A DNA stretch of 64,000 bases from Candidatus Thiocaldithrix dubininis. Its GTDB lineage: Bacteria > Pseudomonadota > Gammaproteobacteria > Thiotrichales > Thiotrichaceae. Each line of letters begins with the position of its first letter. The stretch's first letter is position 1. Position numbers and translations under genes: made by a program. Below, one piece after another: positions 10,081 to 18,658 of this stretch. A model generated the notes under the pieces. The model did not search any database and had not been told where the DNA came from. It was given only the letters and a program-made list of their open reading frames with translations. The stretch is taken from assembly GCA_029972135.1 (NCBI GenBank), contig CP124755.1, forward strand, positions 2,975,001 through 3,039,000, read 5' to 3'.

Positions 10081-10171
10081 CAAGCCGACTTGTATGATAA
10101 GTTCGCCTTCTTGTTTAAATGAATGCGTTTTTGTCGCGAGCTAGCCCAAATTTAAGGATTATCTATTCACT

Positions 10172-11035
10172 ATGTCTACCGATACATTAAGACGTTTTAT
10201 ACTCGAACTTCCACAGGTTCGTGGGAGCTGGGTACATTTAGATCAAACGTGGCAGACAATGTTGGCGTGTGCCGCTTACCCTCAACCAGTGCAAACTATA
10301 CTGGGCGAAGCCTTAACGGCGGCTGTTTTATTAGCAACAACGATTAAGTATAAAGGCTCGCTTATCCTGCAAATACGCGGGGATGGTCCTATTCATCTCT
10401 TAGTGATTCAAGTAACCGATCAAGGCAAAGTACGTGGTTTAGCCCGTTGGTCTAAAGAACCCGATTCCAAACAACTAGCGGCTATTTTTGGACAAGGACA
10501 TATGGCTATTACCTTGCAAAATGACCAAACCAACGAGCGTTATCAAAGTATTATCCCCCTAGAAGGCGACTCATTAAGTGCCGCATTAGAAGCCTATTTT
10601 TTACGCTCTGAACAATTAGCAACCCGCTTATGGTTAAGCTCGAATAACCGTATTGCGGCGGGGTTATTAATTCAACGCTTACCGCAAACTTTATCTACAG
10701 AAGAAGATTGGCAACGCGCTTCAACCCTTTTAGATACCACTACCAGTAAAGAATTATTACATTTAGAACCGGAAGACTTGTTATACCGCTTATTTCATGA
10801 AGAACAACCGCGCTTATTCGAGGAAAAGCCTATCGAGTTTGTTTGTACTTGTTCAGTGGAAAAAGTTGAAACTATGTTACGTTCTTTAGGCGAAGCCGAA
10901 GTCCAGTCGATTATTCAAGAGCAAGGCAGTATTGGCGTAACCTGCGAATTCTGTAATACCGATTATCGCTTGGATGCAATTGATGCTGAACGTTTATTTA
11001 AAGACGTGTTACCTAATCATCCCACCTTACAATAA
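10172..11035 (+). CDS. hslO: Redox-regulated chaperone Hsp33
   Basis: Cytoplasmic holdase activated by oxidation and unfolding. The 287-residue protein shows the N-terminal Hsp33 core (DGPIHLLVI, VRGLARW) and the C-terminal zinc switch with C225-x-C227 and C258-x2-C261, the four invariant cysteines. Length is normal. It starts a three-gene plus-strand run (flavoprotein at 11054, hydrolase at 11632). Hsp33, a quinone reductase-like flavoprotein and the msrA elsewhere in the window are all oxidative-stress functions, but co-regulation is not shown. Confidence 0.95.
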   Translation: MSTDTLRRFILELPQVRGSWVHLDQTWQTMLACAAYPQPVQTILGEALTAAVLLATTIKYKGSLILQIRGDGPIHLLVIQVTDQGKVRGLARWSKEPDSKQLAAIFGQGHMAITLQNDQTNERYQSIIPLEGDSLSAALEAYFLRSEQLATRLWLSSNNRIAAGLLIQRLPQTLSTEEDWQRASTLLDTTTSKELLHLEPEDLLYRLFHEEQPRLFEEKPIEFVCTCSVEKVETMLRSLGEAEVQSIIQEQGSIGVTCEFCNTDYRLDAIDAERLFKDVLPNHPTLQ

Positions 11036-11053
11036 CAATAGAGGAGTCTCACT

Positions 11054-11638
11054 ATGCGTGTATTAATCGTTTATGCCCATCCGAATGCAAATAGTTTTAA
11101 TCATGCTATGTTAGCCGCCTGTGAACGCGGCTTAACCCAAGCGGGGCATGAAATTCAGGTTAAAAATTTATACGCCGAACAATTTGATCCGGTCTTAACC
11201 GCTAATGATTTGGCGTTATTACAAACGGGTGTCATTCCCAGCAAAATCCAACACGAGCAACAGGCTTTACTCTGGGCAGAAGGCTTAATCTTTATTTACC
11301 CACTGTGGTGGTATGAGCGCCCAGCGATTTTAAAAGGTTGGTTTGATCAAATCTTAACAAATGGCGTGGCTTACACTTATTCAGCCGCTGGTGTAGAAGG
11401 GTTATTAAAACACCAAAAAGCCCTAGTTTTAATTACGGCGGGCGGTTCTGAGGGTTATTTTCAAGGCACAAACTCCGTGGAGTTAATTTATCGCTCCATG
11501 ACAGAAGGTACATTGCAATATTGTGGGATTCAAAACGTACAACATCAGGTTTATTACAATGTTCCGTCACTCAGTGCGCCTGACCGGCAACAAATTTTGC
11601 AGGATATTGAGCAATTCGGGACAAATTTTGCATGCTAA
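11054..11638 (+). CDS. NAD(P)H:quinone oxidoreductase-like flavoprotein (NQO1/MdaB/KefF family)
   Basis: Flavodoxin-like fold enzyme expected to bind FAD or FMN and carry out two-electron quinone reduction. The 194 residues start with VLIVYAHPN (the phosphate-binding loop of the family), then FIYPLWWYERPAILKGWFDQ near 78-97, the flavin-contact motif of NQO1-like proteins. GAGGAG lies just upstream of the start. Its stop overlaps the start of the next gene by seven bases. It could also be a KefF-like potassium-channel regulator, but no kefC neighbour is present. Confidence 0.82.
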   Translation: MRVLIVYAHPNANSFNHAMLAACERGLTQAGHEIQVKNLYAEQFDPVLTANDLALLQTGVIPSKIQHEQQALLWAEGLIFIYPLWWYERPAILKGWFDQILTNGVAYTYSAAGVEGLLKHQKALVLITAGGSEGYFQGTNSVELIYRSMTEGTLQYCGIQNVQHQVYYNVPSLSAPDRQQILQDIEQFGTNFAC

Positions 11639-12399
11639 ATTATCGAGTATTCGGCGACTTACAACAAAAGCCACTGGTTGTGCTGCACGGCTTACTGGGT
11701 TCACTCGAAAACTGGTATACCTTTGCCCGCAATCAGGAAAGCCAACGCGGTATCTTAGCAATTGATTTGCGTAATCACGGTCATTCACCGCATGTTGAAG
11801 GCATGAGTTATCGTGAAATGGCAAATGATGTTATTGAAGTGTTAGATAGTTTATATATCCGCGAGTGCGACTTAATGGGACATTCGATGGGCGGCAAAGT
11901 AGCCATGCAATTGGCTTTGCATTATCCCGCCCAGTTCTCGCATTTAATTGTGGTAGATATTGCGCCTAAACCCTATCCGCCGCGCCATCAAGCCTTATTA
12001 CAAGCCATGTTAAGCATGCCTTTAGCCGAATTAAGTTCTCGTAAACAAGCGGATGAATGGCTTGCGCCGACGGTCAAACAGCCATTTGAACGCGGATTTT
12101 TATTAAAAAATCTTGCTAGACACAGCGATGGGCATTTTTACTGGCAGTGCAATCTGTCAGAAATTGTGAAACATTATTTAAAAATCTCTAGTTTTCCGCA
12201 GCAGCATACACAAAGTGATTTGCCCACTTTATTTATTAAGGGTGGGCAATCGGATTACATTAGCGAAGAAGACCTGTCGCTTATTTCTGCTTACTTTGCA
12301 AATGCGCAATTGGAAGTTATTCCGACTGCGGGGCATTTGCCACATGTGCAAACACCCGAGCCCTTTACGCAATTGGTCACACAGTTTTTAGCCGCTTAA
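11632..12399 (+). CDS. ybfF: Alpha/beta hydrolase of the YbfF (acyl-CoA esterase) type
   Basis: A 255-residue serine hydrolase. Visible features are the oxyanion loop HGLLGS (19-24), the nucleophile elbow GHSMGG with S85, and a C-terminal AGHLPH supplying the catalytic His. The IDLRNHGHS segment is typical of YbfF and relatives, which act on short acyl esters or thioesters; the natural substrate is unknown. The start ATG lies within the stop of the preceding gene. Its 3-prime end overlaps the convergent lipoprotein gene by four bases. Confidence 0.87.
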   Translation: MLNYRVFGDLQQKPLVVLHGLLGSLENWYTFARNQESQRGILAIDLRNHGHSPHVEGMSYREMANDVIEVLDSLYIRECDLMGHSMGGKVAMQLALHYPAQFSHLIVVDIAPKPYPPRHQALLQAMLSMPLAELSSRKQADEWLAPTVKQPFERGFLLKNLARHSDGHFYWQCNLSEIVKHYLKISSFPQQHTQSDLPTLFIKGGQSDYISEEDLSLISAYFANAQLEVIPTAGHLPHVQTPEPFTQLVTQFLAA

Positions 12400-13358
12400 G
12401 CTAATACGCGCCGATAAGTATTAATCCGATTAGACCAGCCTGCTAACCAGCGGGCTTCATTACGACCTGATGGTGAATTTCTGACGCGACGTTCTAATAC
12501 ACGATACGCAGCATCCGCAAATTCATGCAAGGCTTGTTGTCCGGCTTGGGCGGGGCGCATTTCCTCTAAAACTTGTAACAAACCCCAGTTCTGCCCATTG
12601 TAACCACCACTGCGATTTAGACCTTCGCCTTTAAAGTTGGTGTAATCAATTAAGGCATACCAACCACCCGGCGTATTCGCAACTGCATTTAAATTTTGCG
12701 CAACGCGTCCTCGTAATTCTGGCGTGGTAGCATTCACAATACGCGGGGTCGCGCGACGCGTGCGATCCACAATAAACTGAGTTTGCAAATAGCGCGTTTG
12801 ATACAGCATATTTTGTAGCTCACGTACTTGTGGGCTACCTTTTACTGCCATGAGTTCTGCCTTAGTTCGCCACGGTGCGCCATGTTGTTTTGCCTGCATT
12901 AGCCAAGGCGGCAGATTGACACCTTTGGTTTGCATATAGCTGAGTAAATCGGGGAAAGTATTACCAAAGCGCGCAGCACGTCCGGCGGGATACCATGTAA
13001 AATGTCCGATTCCCATTGACGCAAAATCTTCACCATCATTCCAATGCACCAAGTTATCCATACTACCACCACCTTCATTCTTGAAGATTTGGTCACCGAT
13101 TACTTGCAACTCTGCTTGCGACAACATGGGCATTTCATCGGCTTGCTGCATTTGTTGTGCACCAAATGACGGAAAATGCCCCATAGGTTGATGAGCGGGT
13201 AGTCTGGATGGCGGCGTTGCCATTTGTTGTTGGTAACTGGGATAACGATGTTGCTGTGTTTTATTAGGAGTTTGCTTAGCCGATTGGGAAACGGGGGTAC
13301 ACGCCGAAAAGGTAACACTTGCAACGACGGTAATAACCGCCACGGCACTTGTCTTCAT
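12396..13358 (-). CDS. Lipoprotein with a lysozyme-like Glu...Asp...GxGH motif, paralogue 1
   Basis: Exported lipoprotein of 320 residues: signal peptide ending in FSAC (C20), a Gln/Pro-rich linker to about residue 75, then a conserved domain. The domain begins NEGGG (E95), followed by D111 and S114-M-G-I-G-H119. This spacing resembles the E...D...T-I-G-x-G-H active-site region of phage-type (GH24) lysozymes. The enzymatic reading is inference; I do not recognise a named family. ATG at 13358 is preferred (AGG ten bases upstream) over TTG two codons earlier. The gene lies 137 bases downstream of a close paralogue in the same orientation. Confidence 0.75.
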   Translation of the reverse strand: MKTSAVAVITVVASVTFSACTPVSQSAKQTPNKTQQHRYPSYQQQMATPPSRLPAHQPMGHFPSFGAQQMQQADEMPMLSQAELQVIGDQIFKNEGGGSMDNLVHWNDGEDFASMGIGHFTWYPAGRAARFGNTFPDLLSYMQTKGVNLPPWLMQAKQHGAPWRTKAELMAVKGSPQVRELQNMLYQTRYLQTQFIVDRTRRATPRIVNATTPELRGRVAQNLNAVANTPGGWYALIDYTNFKGEGLNRSGGYNGQNWGLLQVLEEMRPAQAGQQALHEFADAAYRVLERRVRNSPSGRNEARWLAGWSNRINTYRRVLA

Positions 13359-13495
13359 AGCCAAAAAACCTCGTTATTTTTATTATTTTGCCCAGATGCT
13401 TCGTGGCAACTAGGGGTTTGCTTGTGTTCTCAACTATAAGCAAATCCAACGAGGCTGTGGAGTTTATCCGACGAATGCGAGCGATTTACCGGAAT

Positions 13496-14461
13496 TTAGA
13501 CATTGGGGCGACGATAGGTATTAATACGATTTGACCAACCCGCTAACCAACGTGCTTCATTGCGGGCTGGTGGTGAATTTCTCACCCGACGCTCCAACAC
13601 TTCTTGTGCAGCATTGGCAAATGCATGTAAAGCCGGTGCACCCGGTTTACACGGTTGCATACTTTCTAGGACTTGTAACAAGCCCCAGTTCTGCCCGTTA
13701 TAACCACCACGCTGATTTAAACCTTCGCCTTTGAAATTAATATAATCCACTAGCACATACCAACCGCCGGGGGTATTGGCCACTGCATTTAGATTCTGTG
13801 CCACGCGTTGCCGTGCATCACTTGGCGCAGCATTGACTAACTTAGGCATGGCTTGACGCGCACGTTCTACAATATATGCAGCTTGTAGTAGGCGGGTTTG
13901 ATATAGGAAGTTTTTCAGCTCTTGCACTTCAGGCGTGTATTTGGCTTGCATTAACTGGGTTTTAGTTTGCCACGGTGCGCCACGGTAACGCGCTTGCTGT
14001 AACCACGGTGGCACGTCTGCGCCATTGGCTTCTAAATGTGCTAATAACCCCGGAAAGGTATTGCCAAAACGCGCCGGACGCCCAGCCGGATACCAAGTAA
14101 AATGCCCTACGCCTAACGAAGCAAAGTCTTCACCCTCATTCCAGTGCACTAAGTTATCAGGATTACCGCCGCCTTCATTCTGAAAAATTTTGTCGGCAAT
14201 TAAACGCAATTCCGCCTCTGAAATATTAGGTACTTGTTGGCGGCTGGTCATTTGCTGAAAACCATGACGCACAGGCAATTGGCGTTTGCTGGTCGTTGAC
14301 TTTTTAACGCTGGTTTTGGGTTTGACTTTCTTTTTTGCAGTACTACTGGCAAACACATCATCCGCATTTTCAGTGTCGACCACTGTTTGTTGCGAACAAG
14401 CACTGAGATACATAATTAATAAACTGGAACAAATCGTTTTCAACGCCAACTGCCGTGACAT
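13496..14461 (-). CDS. Lipoprotein with a lysozyme-like motif, paralogue 2
   Basis: A 321-residue lipoprotein (lipobox LSAC, C22) with a basic Lys/Thr-rich linker and the same domain as its neighbour: NEGGG with E96, D112, S115-L-G-V-G-H120, then WYPAGRPARFGNTFP and a C-terminal block with KGEGLN and NGQNWGLLQVLE shared with the paralogue. The start is firm (AGGGGG five bases upstream). The two copies diverge mainly in the linker, so this is an old tandem duplication, not a recent one. Both should be anchored in the envelope facing the periplasm. Cell-wall hydrolysis is a hypothesis. Confidence 0.75.
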   Translation of the reverse strand: MSRQLALKTICSSLLIMYLSACSQQTVVDTENADDVFASSTAKKKVKPKTSVKKSTTSKRQLPVRHGFQQMTSRQQVPNISEAELRLIADKIFQNEGGGNPDNLVHWNEGEDFASLGVGHFTWYPAGRPARFGNTFPGLLAHLEANGADVPPWLQQARYRGAPWQTKTQLMQAKYTPEVQELKNFLYQTRLLQAAYIVERARQAMPKLVNAAPSDARQRVAQNLNAVANTPGGWYVLVDYINFKGEGLNQRGGYNGQNWGLLQVLESMQPCKPGAPALHAFANAAQEVLERRVRNSPPARNEARWLAGWSNRINTYRRPNV

Positions 14462-14548
14462 AGTAGCCCCCTAAAAAAGATGTCACTGAAACATTCAATG
14501 CAGGCGCGTAGAAATACAGGAGCATGACTAAACTGCTCCTTAATAAAA

Positions 14549-14582
14549 TAAAAGCCCATCGCATTGCTACGATGAGCTTTTC
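14549..14582 (-). terminator. Intrinsic terminator, displaced from its gene by the IS element
   Basis: Hairpin with arms AAAAGCCCATCG and CGATGAGCTTTT (one mismatch) around an eight-base loop. On the minus strand it is followed by TTTTATTTTATT. Before the insertion it would have lain about 30 bases past the stop of the membrane-protein gene now ending at 15613. It now follows the transposase gene. Confidence 0.75.
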
Positions 14583-14611
14583 AAATAAATCAGTTAATTA
14601 AATAACAATAT

Positions 14612-14618
14612 TATTTTA
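14612..14618. repeat. Left target-site duplication of the IS982 element
   Basis: TATTTTA, identical to the bases at 15614-15620 on the other side of the element. Confidence 0.8.
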
Positions 14619-15613
14619 ACCTGAGTTCGACGTAAGGCATAGCATTAGAGTATGGCTAACGCATTGATATTTAAGTTCAATGAGGGTTTCTTCGCTTGAT
14701 AGGAATACGCAATAAGCCCGGCGATGACATGAGCGACATAATGAGGCAGTGAACGATGGCGAGAATGCTCAATTTGCGATTGATTTTTCAACTGATCGTT
14801 AATGGTTTCGATGATAAAACGCTTACGCAAGAGCAATTGATCGAAAGTAGAACGCACGACCTGTTTCATATTTTTCCGTAACGAGGTAATCCATTCAATG
14901 CCTTGCTGAGCGAGTTGTTGAGCCAATGCCTGAGAGAGATAGCCTGCATCCCCAAAGACTTTGCCAACCACGGATTTCATCAGGGTGGGAACGGGTTGGC
15001 GATCATCGACATTACCCGCACTTAAGGCAAAGGACACGATACCACCTTGATCATTCACCACGAGATGCAGCTTGAAGCCATAGAACCAGCCGGTGGATGA
15101 CTTCCCTCGTCCTGCGGTATTGGCAAAGGTCTTATGACGGGGAATCCGAATATTGTCACAGACGCGTAAGGGGGTGGAGTCAATGAAGGCAATTCCGCGA
15201 CTGGCTTCACAGCGGGATTGCATGAACCGCGTCAGCGGCACTAATACATCGGGAACGCGCTCAATAAACCGTTGATAACTGGGCAACTGAGGAAAAGCCG
15301 ACTTCAAATAGACTTGAACATGTTTGAGGTAATACCACTTGAAGGTGTGATAGCCTGATTGATGGTAATGTACCCAAATCGTCATCACTTCACTCAGACT
15401 TAAACCACACGGACGATTCCGCTTTGGGCGGGTGGTCGGGGGTTCTAATACACTCGCTTTCCAATGCGGTAAAAAGCCTTGGCAAAAATCATCTATCTCG
15501 CAGAACAGTCGTGTTAACATCAGGGTAGCAGCCTTGCGTGGGTAATTTTAGGATGTGGTTATCCCATGAAGTATTCCACAAAAGGCTGCTACTTGCTTAC
15601 ATCGAACTCAGGT
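14619..15613 (-). mobile_element. IS982-family insertion sequence, complete
   Basis: A 995-base element with terminal inverted repeats beginning ACCTGAGTTCGA at both ends. The left end continues CGTAAG and the right end TGTAAG, one mismatch in about 18. It is flanked by a seven-base duplication, TATTTTA. Both the ACC-type termini and an AT-rich duplication of this length suit IS982. It carries one intact transposase. The matched duplication and near-perfect ends suggest a recent, probably still mobile insertion. It sits exactly at the stop codon of the upstream membrane-protein gene; the stop TAA is kept. Confidence 0.92.
14645..15520 (-). CDS. IS982-family DDE transposase
   Basis: A 291-residue transposase covering most of the element. 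The DDE triad is visible: D114 in FIDSTPL, D191 in FGDAGY, and E238 in IIETINDQLKN. GKSSTGWFYGFKLHL and the C-terminal SQIEHSRHR are IS982 signatures. Length is standard and no frameshift is needed. The Shine-Dalgarno is weak, as is common in insertion sequences. Confidence 0.95.
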   Translation of the reverse strand: MLTRLFCEIDDFCQGFLPHWKASVLEPPTTRPKRNRPCGLSLSEVMTIWVHYHQSGYHTFKWYYLKHVQVYLKSAFPQLPSYQRFIERVPDVLVPLTRFMQSRCEASRGIAFIDSTPLRVCDNIRIPRHKTFANTAGRGKSSTGWFYGFKLHLVVNDQGGIVSFALSAGNVDDRQPVPTLMKSVVGKVFGDAGYLSQALAQQLAQQGIEWITSLRKNMKQVVRSTFDQLLLRKRFIIETINDQLKNQSQIEHSRHRSLPHYVAHVIAGLIAYSYQAKKPSLNLNINALAIL

Positions 15614-16392
15614 TATTTTAGGAAAACCTGACGATAGGCTGCATAGCTACTGACATAGATCATTGGAATTACGATCAGCAAGCCTAAGAATAATGGAATT
15701 GCCCCCAGAATTATTAAGATCATGATGATAAAGCCATAAATCAAAATCGGTAAAATATTGCGTAAAGAGCCTTTAAAACTCATGCCTAATGCTTTGAATA
15801 CAGGTACTTGGTTTAAAGCGACTAATGGGGTAGCAAAGAAGAACAGCATACCGACCAAAATACTTAAAATACCTACTACGATACCCACAATCGCTAAGTT
15901 AGAACCGGATAAACCAGCCATTGGGTCTGCTTGCATAACATCTGGAGCGGGCATTGTGGCATAGAAAATACCGCTAGCAATGACGCCTAATAAGAACATA
16001 ACGACTAACATTAATGCGCCTAAACCTGCTAACGGCGCAAATTGATGTTTGAAACCTTCAAATAACGCATCAAAACGCAAAGGTTCGCCCGCTGAAGCAG
16101 CGCGAATACCCATTAATAAACCACCTGTAAATACCGGGGTTAGAACGTTTCCGGCAACTGCGCCGACAAACGGAATAAAGGCTAAAATCAGTTGAATGAC
16201 CATCAGTGCTAAAGTAATTAACACCCAAATTCCTAGGTCTTTTTTGACTAATGGCCAAGCTGCCGAAATCCAGTTTACGCCCGCCCCCGCCGATAAAGAA
16301 CGCGGTTCAGATAGCAATTCCAACTCTTGTTCTGCGAAAGTAGGGGTTACGTTGGCTTGTGGTGGGGCATAAGGATTATTTGATTCATTCAT
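15613..16392 (-). CDS. Multi-pass membrane protein, resembling the BPSS1780 family
   Basis: A 259-residue protein with a short soluble N-terminus (NPYAPPQANV) and five or six hydrophobic segments between about residues 52 and 250. The N-terminal NPYxPP motif and overall layout resemble the uncharacterised BPSS1780-type membrane proteins; the assignment is from pattern memory. The ATG at 16392 is chosen because GGAG lies six bases upstream; the frame extends to a TTG at 16404. Its stop codon TAA straddles the IS982 boundary: the last base is contributed by the element, but the original sequence would also read TAA, so the protein is unchanged. Confidence 0.72.
   Translation of the reverse strand: MNESNNPYAPPQANVTPTFAEQELELLSEPRSLSAGAGVNWISAAWPLVKKDLGIWVLITLALMVIQLILAFIPFVGAVAGNVLTPVFTGGLLMGIRAASAGEPLRFDALFEGFKHQFAPLAGLGALMLVVMFLLGVIASGIFYATMPAPDVMQADPMAGLSGSNLAIVGIVVGILSILVGMLFFFATPLVALNQVPVFKALGMSFKGSLRNILPILIYGFIIMILIILGAIPLFLGLLIVIPMIYVSSYAAYRQVFLK
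15614..15620. repeat. Right target-site duplication of the IS982 element
   Basis: TATTTTA, matching 14612-14618. On the minus strand it supplies the last codons and the first two bases of the stop codon of the neighbouring membrane-protein gene. Confidence 0.8.
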
Positions 16393-16488
16393 AGTGTACT
16401 CCAATGTAATTATTAATATTGATACATGCCTATTTTAGCAGCTAATCCGACTAATAGTATTACTTATTTAAAATTTTGTTGTTTTAAA

Positions 16489-16569
16489 TTAGCCGCCTAC
16501 TAAAAAGCCTACCATCATAATAAAGGTTATGATAACCAGCCATAGGGCGATTTTTATGTCAGGGGTCAT
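16489..16569 (-). CDS. Possible 26-residue single-helix membrane protein
   Basis: A short frame encoding MTPDIKIALW followed by a hydrophobic run (LVIITFIMMVGFLVGG to the end) that would make one membrane helix. No Shine-Dalgarno is visible before the ATG, which weakens the case. It lies in the 391-base gap between the membrane-protein gene and the divergent gene at 16784. The rest of that gap is AT-rich, with nothing else I can identify. Confidence 0.3.
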   Translation of the reverse strand: MTPDIKIALWLVIITFIMMVGFLVGG

Positions 16570-16783
16570 GTGTGGTTGCGACTGTAGCAGAATTGGATTT
16601 TTATGTTTTTAACCATAAGTCGTTTGACCACAAGCTGCTATATTTTCCTCAGCAATCTTGCTATCTATCAGATAAAAGGTATATTTTTTAAGTGAATGTA
16701 TAAAATATGATCACATTATCAAGCTATTTTCCCAAGTATTGACTAAGCTTATTGCCTAACAATGTGAGTTTTTTAGGCAAATT

Positions 16784-17614
16784 ATGAAACAACATCAAAC
16801 ATCAAAGGATAGTTTTGCTCGTTCTTTAATTGGATTAAGTATTGGAATCGTGGTTTTATTAGGCGGCGTTATTTTGCTTTTTCAGAATTTTTATATTAGC
16901 GCCGATCCCAACACCAGCGTAATCCGTAATACGACGCTGGCAGAGCCAACTCAACCAGCGACTACATCATCAGAAACAGATTCGAGCAATAAGCCACAGA
17001 CTGTAACAAGTAATAGTATTGTACCGCCCGTCCTATTGTCTTTGGAAGATAAACAAGTCATCAGCGCCAATGATAGTATTACCATGCCCGCCCCTGCTAA
17101 ACCACGCGCTACAATGGCAAGCGAGGTTGAACCCGCGACTATAAGTACCCCGATTGATACTAGCCCCGCAAACGCCATTACCCCCCCAGCATCACCACCT
17201 GAGAAAACACTTGCAACAAACGATGAGACGCCTAGCAGTAAAACTGCGGTGCAAAATGCGAATAAAGCAACACCGAAAGCCAGCGACCCCACGGAAGAAA
17301 AGCCTAAAAAAGATAAGGTTGCGTTAACTAGTACGCAGACTGAAACAGGTAAAACAGGCTGGATCTACGCGGGACAGTTTAGCGACGGTAAATGGCAAGC
17401 CAAGGGTTTAATTATTGGTGACGAGTTGCCATCTATGGGACATAGTTATGCGCTCAATTGGGGGGCTAATATTCGCGCTAACCCGCCGGGTAAAACCAAA
17501 GTGGAAGGTTTAAGTGAAAACGTGGGTTATTTAGCACAAGGTCGTAAAGTGGAAGTTGTGCAGCTAAAACAATCTGGCAATAAAGGGCATATTTGGGTAC
17601 AAATTAAGCGTTAA
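16784..17614 (+). CDS. Membrane-anchored protein with Thr/Pro-rich linker and C-terminal SH3-like domain
   Basis: A 276-residue protein with one membrane helix near residues 14-34, a long low-complexity linker rich in Thr, Ser, Pro and Ala (about 45-190), and a C-terminal module from about 195 (GWIYAGQF...LNWGANIRANPP...EVVQLK...GHIWVQIK). The last part reads like a bacterial SH3 domain. The likely topology is an N-in anchor with the SH3 in the periplasm, which would suit peptidoglycan or protein binding. The start has no strong Shine-Dalgarno. It shares a four-base overlap (TTAA) with the convergent apbE stop. Confidence 0.65.
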   Translation: MKQHQTSKDSFARSLIGLSIGIVVLLGGVILLFQNFYISADPNTSVIRNTTLAEPTQPATTSSETDSSNKPQTVTSNSIVPPVLLSLEDKQVISANDSITMPAPAKPRATMASEVEPATISTPIDTSPANAITPPASPPEKTLATNDETPSSKTAVQNANKATPKASDPTEEKPKKDKVALTSTQTETGKTGWIYAGQFSDGKWQAKGLIIGDELPSMGHSYALNWGANIRANPPGKTKVEGLSENVGYLAQGRKVEVVQLKQSGNKGHIWVQIKR

Positions 17615-18654
17615 GGTAACAAGTAGCGCTGCATGGCGGGAGTAGCGTAGGTCTGAAAACCTTGATCGGTACGCCAAATAAAATAAGCGGCTAATTGTCG
17701 CTGCTCTGCAAAGTATTGCGCTTTATCGCCCATTGCCATCAATGCAGTGTCATATGCATCGGCGGTCACTGCATTCTTGGCTACTACTGAAACCGATGCC
17801 AATGAATGGCTCACTGCATGACCGGTTTGTGGCTCAATGGTGTGCGAATAATGTTTACCTTGCGCCTCAAAAAAATCGCGATAATTGCCTGATGTTGTTA
17901 AAGCAGCATCTTGTAAGGCAATTCCCTGCTGTGCTTGCTGAAGCCTTTCAGTGGGTTTTTCTATCGCAATACGCCAAATTTTTTGCTGGCTATTAAAACC
18001 TTTAGCCCGTAATTCGCCGCCGAGTTCCACCAAATAGTGTTGTATGCCTTGTTGTTCTAGATAATCGGCTAAACGGTCAACGGTATAACCTTGAGCAATC
18101 CCAGCTACATCGACTTGTAAGGTCGGAATTTGTTTACGAATCGCCCTTGGTTGTGCCTGTAACTGTAATTTTTGATACCCCACTTGCTGCAAGGCGGCTT
18201 GAATCGCTGCTTCACTGGGTTTATGCGCTAAGCTATCCGATTGAGCAAACCCCCATAAACGCATTAATGGCGCAACAGTAACGTCAAATGTACCCTCTGT
18301 ATCAGTACTCACTTGTTGCGCTATGGCTAAGACTTGGTACAAATCAGGCGATACTGGAAACCAGTCGGTTGATTGCGTTTGGTTAAACTGACTTAATTCA
18401 GAATCAGATCGCCACGTCGACATTTGCTGATCAATGCCTTGCAAAATACCTTCTAAGCCTTGCTGCAATTGCTGTTTATCAAGGGCTTGATTAGCCTGTG
18501 TAATATCCACCTGCCATGTCGTGCCTTGTGCTTCACCTTGTAAACGCAGATGTTGTGACTCATGACAAGCACTAAGGCATAACACACATAAAAATGCCAA
18601 CCCATATAGGATTGGCATGCGAGTGTTTTGTTCTAAACCAACAACAAACTTCAT
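17611..18654 (-). CDS. apbE: FAD:protein FMN transferase (ApbE), lipoprotein form
   Basis: Attaches FMN covalently to Thr of partner flavoproteins such as Nqr/Rnf subunits in the periplasm. The frame gives a signal peptide with lipobox LSAC. Family motifs follow: GTTWQVDI, TVAPLMRLWGF, VDVAGIAQGYTVDRL, the LVELGGELRAKG flavin loop, and the metal-binding TADAYDTALMAMG. The frame is open to 18735, but that would overlap the GTPase gene. ATG at 18654 is four bases past its stop and leaves a sensible n-region; ATG at 18618 is an alternative. No nqr or rnf genes are in the window, so the substrate is unknown. Confidence 0.9.
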   Translation of the reverse strand: MKFVVGLEQNTRMPILYGLAFLCVLCLSACHESQHLRLQGEAQGTTWQVDITQANQALDKQQLQQGLEGILQGIDQQMSTWRSDSELSQFNQTQSTDWFPVSPDLYQVLAIAQQVSTDTEGTFDVTVAPLMRLWGFAQSDSLAHKPSEAAIQAALQQVGYQKLQLQAQPRAIRKQIPTLQVDVAGIAQGYTVDRLADYLEQQGIQHYLVELGGELRAKGFNSQQKIWRIAIEKPTERLQQAQQGIALQDAALTTSGNYRDFFEAQGKHYSHTIEPQTGHAVSHSLASVSVVAKNAVTADAYDTALMAMGDKAQYFAEQRQLAAYFIWRTDQGFQTYATPAMQRYLLP

Positions 18655-18658
18655 CCGG

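Noticed and set aside
14619..15613. Assignment of the insertion sequence to IS5/IS4 families
   Set aside because: The FCEIDDFCQ start, GKSSTGWFYGFK, SQIEHSRHR motifs, ACC ends and seven-base AT-rich duplication fit IS982 better.
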